Source of the DNA: a virus
DNA length: 32,314 bases
Reading direction: 5' to 3' (one strand)
IMG/VR virus record: IMGVR_UViG_3300037842_000594
Location: 1 to 32,314 of that record
Each line of letters opens with the position of its first letter. The stretch's first letter is position 1. Positions 1-8,741 of the stretch are shown here, one piece after another. The position numbers and the translations under genes are program-made. The notes beneath the pieces were generated by a model. It was not told where the DNA came from. It searched no databases and worked only from the letters and a program-made list of their open reading frames with translations.

Positions 1-704
1 CGTGCGTATATATTTCCGCCATCGTCGTTGTCGACAATCTGTTTCATAAAGTCCCAATGCTCCTCCATCATAAGTGGTTCGCCACCCACCCAATAGATTT
101 CTTCTACTCTGTGTTCGTCTACTGCTTCTTGGAATTCTTTACGTACTATACTATCTTGAAACTTTGATATTTCCCTCTTAACATCAGGGCGCATCCAATT
201 ATTTTTAGGATTGGATAAATCAACCATGTTGTGTTTACGTTCTTCGCTTTCCCAACTTGAACTAAGCATGTCGCCACACATTCTACATTTAAAATTACAT
301 AAGTTGCTAAACCTGTAATCCCAACTAACAGGCTTCATTTGTGTATGTCCGCTACCATCTGTCTTATCCCATATATCCTCGTACTTGTGTTGGAACAGAT
401 GCCAGAAGTAACTCCTATAAACATCAGTGTTTAATAACTTATGATTGCATACTTGACACTCTTCTGGAACCTCATTGTTCATCATCTTCTTTCGAACAGT
501 TTTAACGTGTTCACTATTCCACCATTCATCTAATGTAAGTGGGTTGTACACGCCGTCAGCATCACTAGTATCAATGTACTGTTTGAAATTCTGTGCGGGT
601 TCTCTACTAGCACAACATAGTCTACGTTCGGATTGTGGACTAAGGTACGTATGCACCCATGGTGCTAGACATAACGTATCTGGTCTATTGTCAGGTTTAT
701 TCAT
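1..704 (-). CDS. Radical SAM protein with N-terminal twitch-like Cys module (partial, 3' end outside window)
   Basis: This is the last of seven radical SAM genes in a row, and its C-terminus lies beyond the left edge; 234 codons are visible. The ATG at 704 overlaps the stop of the preceding gene by 8 nt. In the translation I see an N-terminal cysteine set (C12 in LCLAPW, C30-C31, C83 and C86 as CQVC) and then the radical SAM [4Fe-4S] motif CNFKCRMC (C136, C140, C143), followed by GGEP at about 207-210 (WVGGEPLMM). CxxxCxxC with GGEP is diagnostic of SAM-cleaving radical enzymes. The order LCxxPW...CC...CxxC looks like a SPASM/twitch auxiliary-cluster module placed before the core instead of after it. 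It is closest in layout to the two genes immediately upstream (1883-3181 and 697-1899). The substrate is unknown. The ORF is open to the window edge. Confidence 0.88.
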   Translation of the reverse strand, partial: MNKPDNRPDTLCLAPWVHTYLSPQSERRLCCASREPAQNFKQYIDTSDADGVYNPLTLDEWWNSEHVKTVRKKMMNNEVPEECQVCNHKLLNTDVYRSYFWHLFQHKYEDIWDKTDGSGHTQMKPVSWDYRFSNLCNFKCRMCGDMLSSSWESEERKHNMVDLSNPKNNWMRPDVKREISKFQDSIVRKEFQEAVDEHRVEEIYWVGGEPLMMEEHWDFMKQIVDNDDGGNIYA

Positions 705-1899
705 ATCCAATTGCCTTTGCTAATTCATTGTGTGCGTTGGCTAAATTATGATTTCTACGTTGGTCAACACGCTTAATGTCTAGTAACAATTCATAATAAC
801 TAACACCATTGCGTTGCATCATAAATTCAGCAACTTTTTTAAATTCTTCTACATGCTTACTGTTTGAATTTACTAACTTATTGTAAGCAATCTGCTTTGC
901 TTCTTCAGGCAACGAAATAATACTATGCACAGGTGCATCATGAAGCATATTCCAATAAACAAAATCAAAACCTTGTTTATCAATCCATTCTGCTACTTCG
1001 TCTAAGTACAACACATTAAAGATATTAATAGTACTGCATACTTGCAATGATATATTAGTAAACTGTCCTCTAAGTGCTTTAAACTTAGTAATGTTCTCTT
1101 CTACTTTATTCCACTTTGCTTCTGTACGTTGATACTCAAATCGTTCTTTAGTTGCATCTATACTAAATGCAATTTCAACATGTTTAAAGTGGAACCAAAT
1201 ATCTTCGGCTTCTTCGGGGTATATAGTTCCATTGGTGTTGTAATGTATTTCAATGTTGTGTGCAACGCCCATGTCTACTAATGTATTAAGAAATTCAAAA
1301 TGTTCCTTAATCATAAATGGCTCGCCGCCAGTGAACTCTAAGTAACGTATTGCACTAACATGTTCTTTTAATTCATTCCAAAATGTATTGGACTTACGTG
1401 GCCACGCACCTTTTTGCACCATTTCTCGGTGGAAACTAGTCTTACGTTCTTCTTTAGGAAGTGCTTTAAGTTCTTCGCCTGCGTACGTACTAGAACTCCA
1501 CGAACCACATATACGACATTTTAAGTTACATATATTTCCCAACTTTAAATCCAAGAAATACAATTGCTTAGGTTCTTCTGTCCATTCTGTTTCGTGCCTG
1601 AGTATATCTTTTAGTCTATCTAACGTATGTATACGTTTACTAGTTCTGCCTGCATCTTCTTCTGCCCAACAGCGTTGGCATGCTGACGGTTGCTCTCCGT
1701 CTAAAAAATAACGACGTAAATTAGTCATATCGACGCCGTTAGTAATATCATCCAACTTAGCATTGTTTAAATCAAACTTATTGCCTAAGTTATCGCTGAG
1801 TTCGTTCTTTGCTAAACAACACGGACGAACAGTGCCAATTGGACTCGCTTCTAAACTAACCCAAGGTAGAACACAAAATTTATCATGTGGTAATTTCAT
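697..1899 (-). CDS. Radical SAM protein with N-terminal twitch-like Cys module (400 aa)
   Basis: Sixth of the seven tandem radical SAM genes. The N-terminal auxiliary cysteine set is C9 (FCVLPW), C27-C28 (RPCC), and C74/C77 (CQRC). The core has CNLKCRIC (C124, C128, C131), FTGGEPFM (GGEP 191-194), and a later YNTNGT strand typical of the TIM-barrel core. The last ~100 residues are helical-looking and lack a further CxxC, so the only visible extra cluster site is at the N-terminus. The start at 1899 overlaps the upstream stop by 17 nt; the stop at 697 overlaps the next start by 8 nt, so translation is probably coupled. Family knowledge: such enzymes reductively cleave SAM and often act on peptides or sugars. 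The actual substrate is unknown. Part of one operon with three glycosyltransferase-like genes. Confidence 0.9.
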   Translation of the reverse strand: MKLPHDKFCVLPWVSLEASPIGTVRPCCLAKNELSDNLGNKFDLNNAKLDDITNGVDMTNLRRYFLDGEQPSACQRCWAEEDAGRTSKRIHTLDRLKDILRHETEWTEEPKQLYFLDLKLGNICNLKCRICGSWSSSTYAGEELKALPKEERKTSFHREMVQKGAWPRKSNTFWNELKEHVSAIRYLEFTGGEPFMIKEHFEFLNTLVDMGVAHNIEIHYNTNGTIYPEEAEDIWFHFKHVEIAFSIDATKERFEYQRTEAKWNKVEENITKFKALRGQFTNISLQVCSTINIFNVLYLDEVAEWIDKQGFDFVYWNMLHDAPVHSIISLPEEAKQIAYNKLVNSNSKHVEEFKKVAEFMMQRNGVSYYELLLDIKRVDQRRNHNLANAHNELAKAIGYE

Positions 1900-3181
1900 T
1901 TAATTCAGGTATTGAATCAAATATGTTTTCGTTGCGTATTTCATCTAGTTGTCTAGTTTTTTCCCAAAAAGTGTTCAAGTAATTAGTGTTATTTACGTCT
2001 AGAAAATTTATAGCACTAATAAATCCATTAGTGGCACGTTGCAAATCGTCATGTCCTTCTAACCACTTAATATGTTCTTGGAACTTAACACGTATCTTAT
2101 CTTTATAATGTTCAGGAGCAATATCAATACGGTAATGCATTGGGTCTTGCAGAATGTTTATGTTTAAGTCTTGATGCTTTAATAAGCCTTTCTCTACCCA
2201 ATCTTTATGGAAGTCTGTAATGTGCATTGCGTTCATGATGCTTAACGTAGGACTAATATAAAAATCCACATTAGGACAAGTATCTAACATACGTTTGCGA
2301 TTGTCTTCGACAGTGCTCCACTTCGTGCCTTTGCGTATGTACTCTGCACGTTTACCCATTGCATCTAAGCTAGCACCTACACTTACGCTATCAAACTTCT
2401 TCCAGTAATCAAACACATAACGGTCTTTTAATTTAACTTGTGTGAAGTTTGAATTGTATATCAAACGAACATCGAACCGCTCTCTGCGTTCAAGTTCTTC
2501 TAATATAACGTAGTGTTCATCCATCATTAATGGTTCGCCACCTGCAAAGTATATTTGCTCTACGTGGTCGATGTGTTCCATTACTTGGTCAATCATGTCT
2601 GTCTTAGACTTACCACTTACTAAGAGAACTTTGTTCTCTTTTTTCCAATTAGGGTCGCCTGCTTGCTCTGCTAAATGACTTTGGTCTTTATGCCAACTAC
2701 TACTAAAAATGTGCCCACAACTTCTGCAACTTAAATTACACAAGTTACTAAAACGTATATCCCAATAAGTCATTTTAAAATCATGAATAGTACCTGCATC
2801 GGTTGTGTGTAATGCTTTTGCAATGTGATGTCCGTGGTGTTTGTTAGCACTTTTGCGCCCACTAAAGAAGCCATGGGATTCTTGTTCATAACAACCATTA
2901 CAAATATTGTTATGATGCCCCATTAACATATCATTGCGAAGTTCTCGCATGTTATGATTATTCCAAATATCCTTTAGTGCATCTTCTTTATTATTGCCTA
3001 CTGGTATTTGTATGTCTGCATGACAACACGGATACGTTTCGCCTGTTGGATACGAATGCAAATGTATCCACGGGTAGATACAAAACGTATCACTGTCTTT
3101 TAGTAAATGTTTCTCTGATATAGATAAATCTTCTACTTTTATCTTTACCGGTTCCCAACTGTCATATTCGTATTTGCTCAT
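1883..3181 (-). CDS. Radical SAM protein with N-terminal twitch-like Cys module (432 aa)
   Basis: Fifth of the seven tandem radical SAM genes. Residues ~34-97 read like a SPASM/twitch element: C34 in FCIYPWIHLHS, C52-C53 in YPCC, a LKDIWNNHNMRELRNDML segment (~69-86), then CNGC (C94, C97). The radical SAM core follows with CNLSCRSC (C148, C152, C155) and YFAGGEPLMM (GGEP 214-217). The segment SNLCN is shared with the truncated last gene of the cluster, so these two are close relatives. A histidine-rich stretch (KHHGHHI, ~115-120) lies between module and core. The start ATG overlaps the upstream TGA as ATGA (4 nt); the 3' end overlaps the next gene by 17 nt. Substrate not identifiable from sequence. 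Confidence 0.9.
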   Translation of the reverse strand: MSKYEYDSWEPVKIKVEDLSISEKHLLKDSDTFCIYPWIHLHSYPTGETYPCCHADIQIPVGNNKEDALKDIWNNHNMRELRNDMLMGHHNNICNGCYEQESHGFFSGRKSANKHHGHHIAKALHTTDAGTIHDFKMTYWDIRFSNLCNLSCRSCGHIFSSSWHKDQSHLAEQAGDPNWKKENKVLLVSGKSKTDMIDQVMEHIDHVEQIYFAGGEPLMMDEHYVILEELERRERFDVRLIYNSNFTQVKLKDRYVFDYWKKFDSVSVGASLDAMGKRAEYIRKGTKWSTVEDNRKRMLDTCPNVDFYISPTLSIMNAMHITDFHKDWVEKGLLKHQDLNINILQDPMHYRIDIAPEHYKDKIRVKFQEHIKWLEGHDDLQRATNGFISAINFLDVNNTNYLNTFWEKTRQLDEIRNENIFDSIPELNEITT

Positions 3182-4197
3182 AATTTTTTAACCTTAATCT
3201 TATTTCCACTAACTGCATTTAGTTTAAAACTTTCTCCCAAACCATCAGGGCAAAACTTACATTGGGGTATTTCATTTGGCAAAGATTTTACAAACTCTTC
3301 AATAGTATTGATGTTATTCATTGATAAAGGAACATAAGAATTAACTAACTCCATATCCTCTTTGGAAATATTAAATGGAAATTGTTTAACAAACTCGGGC
3401 AATATACCAGAAATTGCACACTTGTACAATTTTCCTTTTACGAAATGGTAATTGTTTTTGCCATGACAACGTTCGTGTGCTTTAGTTGGATTACTATTGT
3501 TTAGATTAAATACACCATTATTAAGAGTTATTGCACTATGGTAAAAAATATCTTCGATATATACCAAAATCTTAACAGAGTTCTTATCGATGTATTCATA
3601 ATAAGTATTGAAATTAATGAAATCCACATCATTCAAACCATTTTCGATACAAATTTCTTTGTATTTAGATGGTAGATTTTTAAAATCTTTATGGGTATCA
3701 CAATCCACCCAATCTTCTTGCTTAATACGATTGTACTGCTGTTGCCATCTATTATCTATATCGATTGGAACAATAGATTTCTTTGTAATTGGAGATTCTA
3801 AAAACTCATGTATATTCTCGTCAATCGTTCCATTTAAAACTTCCTGATTGTGTACGCTCACATGAAAAAATGCACCTGTATCTTTGACTGCTTGGTATAA
3901 CCCCTTCACATAATTCAACCGATACCCATTTGATGTTATTTCTATAGTGGTTTCATCCCATATTTCACGTATTCCATATATCCAATCATTTATAGTAGGG
4001 TTTAATAAAGGTTCACCACCCAATATAGACACATATGGAAGTTCTATAACTTCACCCCATTTTTTATAAACATCAGAATAATCATCCCACCGTTGATGTC
4101 CGCTAAAATGATAATTATTAAAACGATTGCATTCAGTGCAATTTAAATTACAAACATTAGTTATATAAAATTCTGCGTAATTTAGACGATGTGTCAT
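3178..4197 (-). CDS. Radical SAM protein with C-terminal twitch-like Cys module (339 aa)
   Basis: Fourth of the seven. Domain order is the reverse of the neighbours: the radical SAM motif CNLNCTEC sits at the N-terminus (C16, C20, C23) with SILGGEPLL (GGEP 60-63), and the auxiliary cysteines are at the C-terminus: C244 (HERCHGKNNYHF), C260 (GKLYKC), then CKFC (C313, C316). The phrase GKLYKC followed by a late CxxC is typical of twitch/SPASM-type auxiliary cluster domains in sugar- or peptide-acting radical SAM enzymes. It is a clear paralogue of the gene at 4194-5081: motif positions match residue for residue in the N-terminal part and tracts of 30-33 nt are identical. Coupled by ATGA overlaps at both ends. 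No recognisable substrate peptide nearby. Confidence 0.9.
   Translation of the reverse strand: MTHRLNYAEFYITNVCNLNCTECNRFNNYHFSGHQRWDDYSDVYKKWGEVIELPYVSILGGEPLLNPTINDWIYGIREIWDETTIEITSNGYRLNYVKGLYQAVKDTGAFFHVSVHNQEVLNGTIDENIHEFLESPITKKSIVPIDIDNRWQQQYNRIKQEDWVDCDTHKDFKNLPSKYKEICIENGLNDVDFINFNTYYEYIDKNSVKILVYIEDIFYHSAITLNNGVFNLNNSNPTKAHERCHGKNNYHFVKGKLYKCAISGILPEFVKQFPFNISKEDMELVNSYVPLSMNNINTIEEFVKSLPNEIPQCKFCPDGLGESFKLNAVSGNKIKVKKL
4057..4173 (-). repeat. Duplicated tract in paralogous radical SAM genes (copy 1; copy 2 at 4941-5057)
   Basis: With an offset of 884 bases, 33 bases (4057-4089 and 4941-4973), 30 bases (4129-4158 and 5013-5042) and 14 bases (4160-4173 and 5044-5057) are identical. 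They code for the N-terminal radical SAM core of the two adjacent paralogues. Confidence 0.8.
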
Positions 4198-5081
4198 TTT
4201 TTTGGAACGCGTTTCTTATTAGTGTCAGATTCAATGTATTGAACGCCCAATGATTCAGGGCAAAACTTACATTGTGGTATCACATCACAATTAACTAACC
4301 CATCCATAAAGTTGGAAATAGTAGATGAATCTGACTCAACCCTTAGTGGCTTATAATCGTAAATTAATTCAATATCCTCATCACTTATATCAAAATTAAA
4401 CTGTTCGTAGAATTCGACAAGTGTAGTCATGACCATACATTTGTATAATTTACCCCTATTGAACCCATGGCATGTCTTCCCATTGCATGCACTGATTGCT
4501 CTACTCGGATTACTATCATGAAACCTAAACACCCCATTATTTTCTATAAGTGCCGATTTATCAAATACGCTAATTCTTCTTAATGATACTGAAACATTAT
4601 TCCTATCATGCATCTGAACATATCCTTCCCTCGATAATAATGTTTCTCTGTATTCATCGAGTGGGAGTTTAAACTCTTCCAAAAAATCTTCAACATTCAC
4701 CAACATCGATTCTATGTCATTTTTATTATGGATACTGATTTCAATGGAAACCCTACCCCCATATTGTTTAATGGTATCATATAACCCTCTAACTCTGTTA
4801 ATATGTGTTCCATTCGTGGAAATGTACACATCAGTTTCATTCCATAATGTAGAAATACCATTAACCCAATCCAATATCGTTGGGTTCATCAATGGCTCTC
4901 CACCCAAGATTGATATCCTCCCAAATTGGGCAATATCACTCCATTTTTTATAAACATCAGAATAATCATCCCAATTCTGTTGCCCATGAAAATAAAAGTT
5001 ATTAAACCTATCGCATTCAGTGCAATTTAAATTACAAACATTGGTTATATAAAATTCCATTTCATCCAAATAAAATTTCAT
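4194..5081 (-). CDS. Radical SAM protein with C-terminal twitch-like Cys module (295 aa)
   Basis: Third of the seven and paralogue of the next gene. I choose the ATG at 5081 instead of the first in-frame ATG at 5096: it makes an ATGA overlap with the upstream stop, as at the two following junctions, and it places EFYITNVCNLNC at the same residue numbers as in the paralogue. With this start the radical SAM cysteines are C16, C20, C23 (CNLNCTEC), GGEP is at 60-63, and the C-terminal auxiliary set is C199 (plus C204), C215 (GKLYKC) and C271/C274 (CKFC). About 40 residues shorter than its paralogue, mainly missing sequence between the core and the C-terminal module (the NNRWQQQYN... region). A radical SAM enzyme of unknown substrate; both the core and the auxiliary cluster ligands are intact, so it should be active. 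Confidence 0.88.
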   Translation of the reverse strand: MKFYLDEMEFYITNVCNLNCTECDRFNNFYFHGQQNWDDYSDVYKKWSDIAQFGRISILGGEPLMNPTILDWVNGISTLWNETDVYISTNGTHINRVRGLYDTIKQYGGRVSIEISIHNKNDIESMLVNVEDFLEEFKLPLDEYRETLLSREGYVQMHDRNNVSVSLRRISVFDKSALIENNGVFRFHDSNPSRAISACNGKTCHGFNRGKLYKCMVMTTLVEFYEQFNFDISDEDIELIYDYKPLRVESDSSTISNFMDGLVNCDVIPQCKFCPESLGVQYIESDTNKKRVPKK

Positions 5082-6415
5082 AACATGTTGTACCATTCTG
5101 CTAGTGTAGTAAATGTATTAGTGAAATCTTTATTACGTCTAGTGTCGTACTGTTCGTAAAACTTCTTAAAATCATTTAACAATGCAGGCATCTCAAACGT
5201 ATCACTATGCGGGGTTTTAACTACGTCTAAGTAATCAATTAAACGCTGTGTATGATTAATTTCGTGCTCGTGTAGCAACGGATTATCACGGTTGTTGTCT
5301 AACCAATCTTGGAGATTATCCTTGTACTTAGTTTTAATATCTTCAGGAAGTATTAACGGGCTTTGGAAACTCGGAAACCTTAATATATTTAATGTGAAGT
5401 TAGGGAAGTCTTTACCATGCGATGCTTTTTTATCCAAACACCAACTTAAAAATTCAGGCAATGTTTCTAAGCATAATGCATTAACTGTACACATAACATG
5501 CAACCCTTTAAGGTTTCCTCTGTGCAATAACAAGTCCATATTGCTTGTCCATTGTTTCCAATTTAATCCATCTCTAATGTATTCTGCTTGTTTACCTATA
5601 CTCTCGTTGCTAGTATACAAATGAAAGTTTTTGATGCCTTTAGTGGCATCTAATAACTTTAGCATTGTTTTCTTCTCGATGCCTAAGTTACTATTCATAG
5701 CAAACTGTACTTTAGATTTACTTTCTTTTAACCAATCTAATAAACGCCATGTATGCGGACTCATTAATGGCTCGCCACCTGTTAAACGTAATTCATCTAA
5801 TGTATGCTGTAAATCACTTTCCCACCATTTAAAAAATGCTTCAATGTACGGGTTGGTTTCAGTTGGCTTGTAACGTTGTGATGTATCGTGCGTATGTGTG
5901 AAATGATTTCTTCCGTCGCTAATTAAATCTTCGAAACCACCGTTTTTATTAATGTCTTTAACCCACTCTGTACTAAATGCAGGATTGCAGTAACTACACG
6001 CAAATTGACATGTTCTATCGAATGCAATTTCTAATGTTTTTAAGTTTATGTCGTTGTTGGGGTTTGATGTGTATGCTATTTCTAAATCATTATCTTCGTA
6101 TATCTTAGACTTATAAACTCTATCACTAATATTGTCTTTAGCAATATCCTCAATCTTCCAACAATACTCACACCCACTAGGACGTTCACCACATTGCATT
6201 TGCTTACGTTCTTCTTTCTTTTGTGCAGTATTATGCAATGCTTTTGGATTTACTATTACATCATCAACAGGAACATAATGCGGTAATGGATGATGGCAAC
6301 TTGTTGTCATTCCACTTCCTAACCATATAGTTGCGTTGTACCATTTAGCACCACAAAAACTATCACTCTTGGTGTCTAGTACCCTGTGTTTATATTCTAA
6401 ATCTGTTTCACTCAT
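5078..6415 (-). CDS. Radical SAM protein, FCxAKW subfamily (445 aa)
   Basis: Second of the seven. N-terminal auxiliary cysteines: C21 (SFCGAKW), C40 (TSCHHP), and C82/C85 (CEYCWK); a conserved ALHNT..KK..RK.M block (~59-73) lies between them. The core has CQFACSYC (C136, C140, C143) and RLTGGEPLMS (GGEP 213-216), preceded by a NPYIEAFFKWW segment. The gene at 6408-7817 has the same blocks in the same order, so the two form a distinct subfamily with a single C40 in place of the CC pair seen in the 697-3181 genes. The start at 6415 overlaps the upstream stop by 8 nt (ATGAGTGA); the TGA stop is shared as ATGA with the next gene. The C-terminal ~150 residues show no further CxxC. Substrate unknown. 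Confidence 0.9.
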   Translation of the reverse strand: MSETDLEYKHRVLDTKSDSFCGAKWYNATIWLGSGMTTSCHHPLPHYVPVDDVIVNPKALHNTAQKKEERKQMQCGERPSGCEYCWKIEDIAKDNISDRVYKSKIYEDNDLEIAYTSNPNNDINLKTLEIAFDRTCQFACSYCNPAFSTEWVKDINKNGGFEDLISDGRNHFTHTHDTSQRYKPTETNPYIEAFFKWWESDLQHTLDELRLTGGEPLMSPHTWRLLDWLKESKSKVQFAMNSNLGIEKKTMLKLLDATKGIKNFHLYTSNESIGKQAEYIRDGLNWKQWTSNMDLLLHRGNLKGLHVMCTVNALCLETLPEFLSWCLDKKASHGKDFPNFTLNILRFPSFQSPLILPEDIKTKYKDNLQDWLDNNRDNPLLHEHEINHTQRLIDYLDVVKTPHSDTFEMPALLNDFKKFYEQYDTRRNKDFTNTFTTLAEWYNML

Positions 6416-7817
6416 AACTACACCGCTTACATTCGTTCCACCAATTACTCATCTCTGGAAAAGTTTTTAAAAAATTAGTACCATGTCTCTTATCAGACTC
6501 ATTAAAGAATCTATAAAAGTCTGCTTTTTGACTATTAACATACACATCACTCAATGGTTCTTGCATCCACGCAATATCTCTTTCCATGCGTTTTACTTCA
6601 TAATCTTTGAACCCGTGGTACAAGTCACCTTCTGTTTCTAAGTTACGTTCCATCCAACTTCTAATACTATTTAACTTCATTACGTACGGCTCTGGCAATA
6701 ACTGCATACTCTGCCAACTTGGCGTACGTAACACGGGCGTATCAAACCATACACGTTGAAAGTCTTTACTATATGTTTTGCGCAACTCCAAAATGCCTTC
6801 CATTAACTTATCTAAGTTACTAACAGACAAGTTATTCATAGTAATAATAAACGTAATGCTACTATAGTTAGGTACTTCTTCCAAGAACTGATGCACTCGT
6901 TTCCAAAGTAAATCAAAGTCTAATCCTTCTCTGATGTACTCTACTTGTGTCCCCCATGTATCTACACTAACGTATTGCATGAAGTGTTCAATCTTACCTG
7001 TGCATAGCAATTTAACATAATCTAGGTACTTGTCCCACAATGCATCAGTTACACTAAGGTTGCTAGTAACATTAAGATGCAAATCGGACTTAGGATTATC
7101 AAGTACATAGTTAAATACTCTGTACGTATTCTTATCCATTAGTGGCTCGCCACCTGTCATGCGAAAGTGTTCCAACTCTTTGTATAAATCAGGCCACCAT
7201 TCCCAAAATGCATCTACATAAGGATTCTCTTGGCTGTGCGGTATTGGTAATCGATTACCAACAAAGTGCTCTAGTGCATTATGCGGTGTGCTAGTTGGGT
7301 ATGCACCTAAGTCCTTTGTCTCTGACATCCAACTACTACTGAATTGTGGGCTACAGTAACTACACTTTAGGTTACACGCATTGTTAAAGTTTACCTCAAC
7401 ATAACTGGGTGTAATATCTGCTTGTGGGTTCTCTACAATAGCATCAAAATCCTTAGATGCCCATGGCTCGCCTGACCTATAATGTCTATCACTTAAATCG
7501 CCGTTGCTTTCCATCTTCCAACAGTACTGACATTCATCGGGTTTCTTACCTACCATCATTAATTTTCGAATGTCTTTCTTCTGCTTTGTGTTGTGCAATG
7601 CTGACGGATTATTCTTTAATGTCTCTATTGGTATTTCGTGCAAGGGCGGATGATAGCAAGAGTTATTTAATCCAGTTGGTAAATGTAGGCTAACTTGTTT
7701 CCACTTTGCTAAACAGAAACTTGGACTAATGGTGTCTAGTTTTTCTTTTGCTATTTCTGCATCTGATAAGAATTTACTTTTAAAACCATCATCGGCTCTT
7801 TCATCACCCTTATTCAT
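6408..7817 (-). CDS. Radical SAM protein, FCxAKW subfamily (469 aa)
   Basis: First of the seven radical SAM genes in transcription order and the largest. N-terminal auxiliary cysteines: C35 (SFCLAKW), C54 (NSCYHP), C96/C99 (CQYCWK), with a SALHNTKQKKDIRKLM block between. The core has CNLKCSYC (C148, C152, C155), an ENPYVDAFWEWW segment (~197-208), and RMTGGEPLMD (GGEP 222-225). The extreme C-terminus carries one more CxxC (CKRC), absent from its paralogue at 5078-6415. The start abuts the stop of the glycosyltransferase-like gene directly (TAA-ATG), joining the radical SAM run to the sugar-transfer genes in one transcript. The first ~30 residues (charged, KGDERADDGFKSK) are an extension compared with the paralogue. 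Function beyond SAM radical chemistry is unknown. Confidence 0.9.
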   Translation of the reverse strand: MNKGDERADDGFKSKFLSDAEIAKEKLDTISPSFCLAKWKQVSLHLPTGLNNSCYHPPLHEIPIETLKNNPSALHNTKQKKDIRKLMMVGKKPDECQYCWKMESNGDLSDRHYRSGEPWASKDFDAIVENPQADITPSYVEVNFNNACNLKCSYCSPQFSSSWMSETKDLGAYPTSTPHNALEHFVGNRLPIPHSQENPYVDAFWEWWPDLYKELEHFRMTGGEPLMDKNTYRVFNYVLDNPKSDLHLNVTSNLSVTDALWDKYLDYVKLLCTGKIEHFMQYVSVDTWGTQVEYIREGLDFDLLWKRVHQFLEEVPNYSSITFIITMNNLSVSNLDKLMEGILELRKTYSKDFQRVWFDTPVLRTPSWQSMQLLPEPYVMKLNSIRSWMERNLETEGDLYHGFKDYEVKRMERDIAWMQEPLSDVYVNSQKADFYRFFNESDKRHGTNFLKTFPEMSNWWNECKRCSYE

Positions 7818-8741
7818 TTACCATCCTTCCGCTTTTCTAATTACATCAATCTCTTTTATGGTAGCGCCAACATTGCGCCAATTACTCATGTAATGTTGTT
7901 TAAAGAATTTACTTTGTTCCGGTGAGTAACTAACAGCAGGTAAATCCAATTGTTCATTTAATTTCTCACCATAATCATAGAATGCATCAACATCAAATTC
8001 TTTATCAACCTTGTTCCATATCTCTTTAAGATTGTCAAACCACTGTACTTGTATGTAATCCCAATCAGTAAGCATAGTCATGTACGTTCCTTGTCTAGCA
8101 CCAAGCATTGCCCAATTGCCGTACTCGACATCATCACCAACGTTTTGCCATATACTTAAATGGTCCATATTACGCTTATGTACATTATCTTTAAAATCTA
8201 TCAAACTAGGTTTTGCTCCCCTATCTAAGCACATCTTAACACCCTCACGGAATCCTGCTCTCCAAGCATGAAATGCACTGCCATTAGGGTATGTTGTACT
8301 GTAACAATCATGCATTGGCCAATACAGTGGGTCGAAACAGAACTCAACACAAGTTTCGTCACTTCCATCACTACTCTCATGTGTTTGCATGTTCTGTATG
8401 AACTCTTTTGTCCAACAACTTAATCCGCCATTGCCGTACATCAGTCCATTAATATGATTCTTTGCTCTCCAACGAAACACTGCTTTCTCGTATTGTTCAT
8501 TTTTAATATCTAATTGCAAATTAAAAAATTCAGGGGCAGGTAAGTTATCCCCGTCTATCAAAATAAACCGTTCTGTTTGACTTGCGTCAGCGGCGGCTTT
8601 ATGTGCGGCATCACTACCTTCAACCCCATCTACTCTTACTGCCCACGGAACCATGTTCTTTATCTTAACCCAGAATTCTTCCTTCTGTGGTTCGTCATAA
8701 CTCAAATAAACCACATCCAAATCTGCTATATCAATTATCAT
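7818..8741 (-). CDS. Glycosyltransferase-like protein with DGD motif (307 aa)
   Basis: The N-terminus reads like a GT-A (Rossmann-like) nucleotide-sugar transferase: DVVYLSYDEP (9-18), VPWAVRVDGVEGSDAAHKA (31-49), then FILIDGDN with D63-G-D65 as the likely DxD metal/nucleotide-sugar site. MYGNGGLSCW (~101-110) resembles the acceptor/donor loop of such enzymes. I have seen similar proteins annotated as hypothetical proteins or glycosyltransferases in phages and in surface-polysaccharide loci; that is recollection, not a search. The start overlaps the upstream 108-aa gene by 11 nt, with AAGAAG as a possible ribosome binding site; the stop abuts the first radical SAM start. The donor sugar and acceptor cannot be told. 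Confidence 0.7.
   Translation of the reverse strand: MIIDIADLDVVYLSYDEPQKEEFWVKIKNMVPWAVRVDGVEGSDAAHKAAADASQTERFILIDGDNLPAPEFFNLQLDIKNEQYEKAVFRWRAKNHINGLMYGNGGLSCWTKEFIQNMQTHESSDGSDETCVEFCFDPLYWPMHDCYSTTYPNGSAFHAWRAGFREGVKMCLDRGAKPSLIDFKDNVHKRNMDHLSIWQNVGDDVEYGNWAMLGARQGTYMTMLTDWDYIQVQWFDNLKEIWNKVDKEFDVDAFYDYGEKLNEQLDLPAVSYSPEQSKFFKQHYMSNWRNVGATIKEIDVIRKAEGW

Noticed and set aside
5082-5096. The first ATG (5096) as start of the 295-aa radical SAM gene.
   Set aside because: The ATG at 5081 creates the ATGA overlap seen at the next two junctions and aligns exactly with the paralogue's N-terminus.
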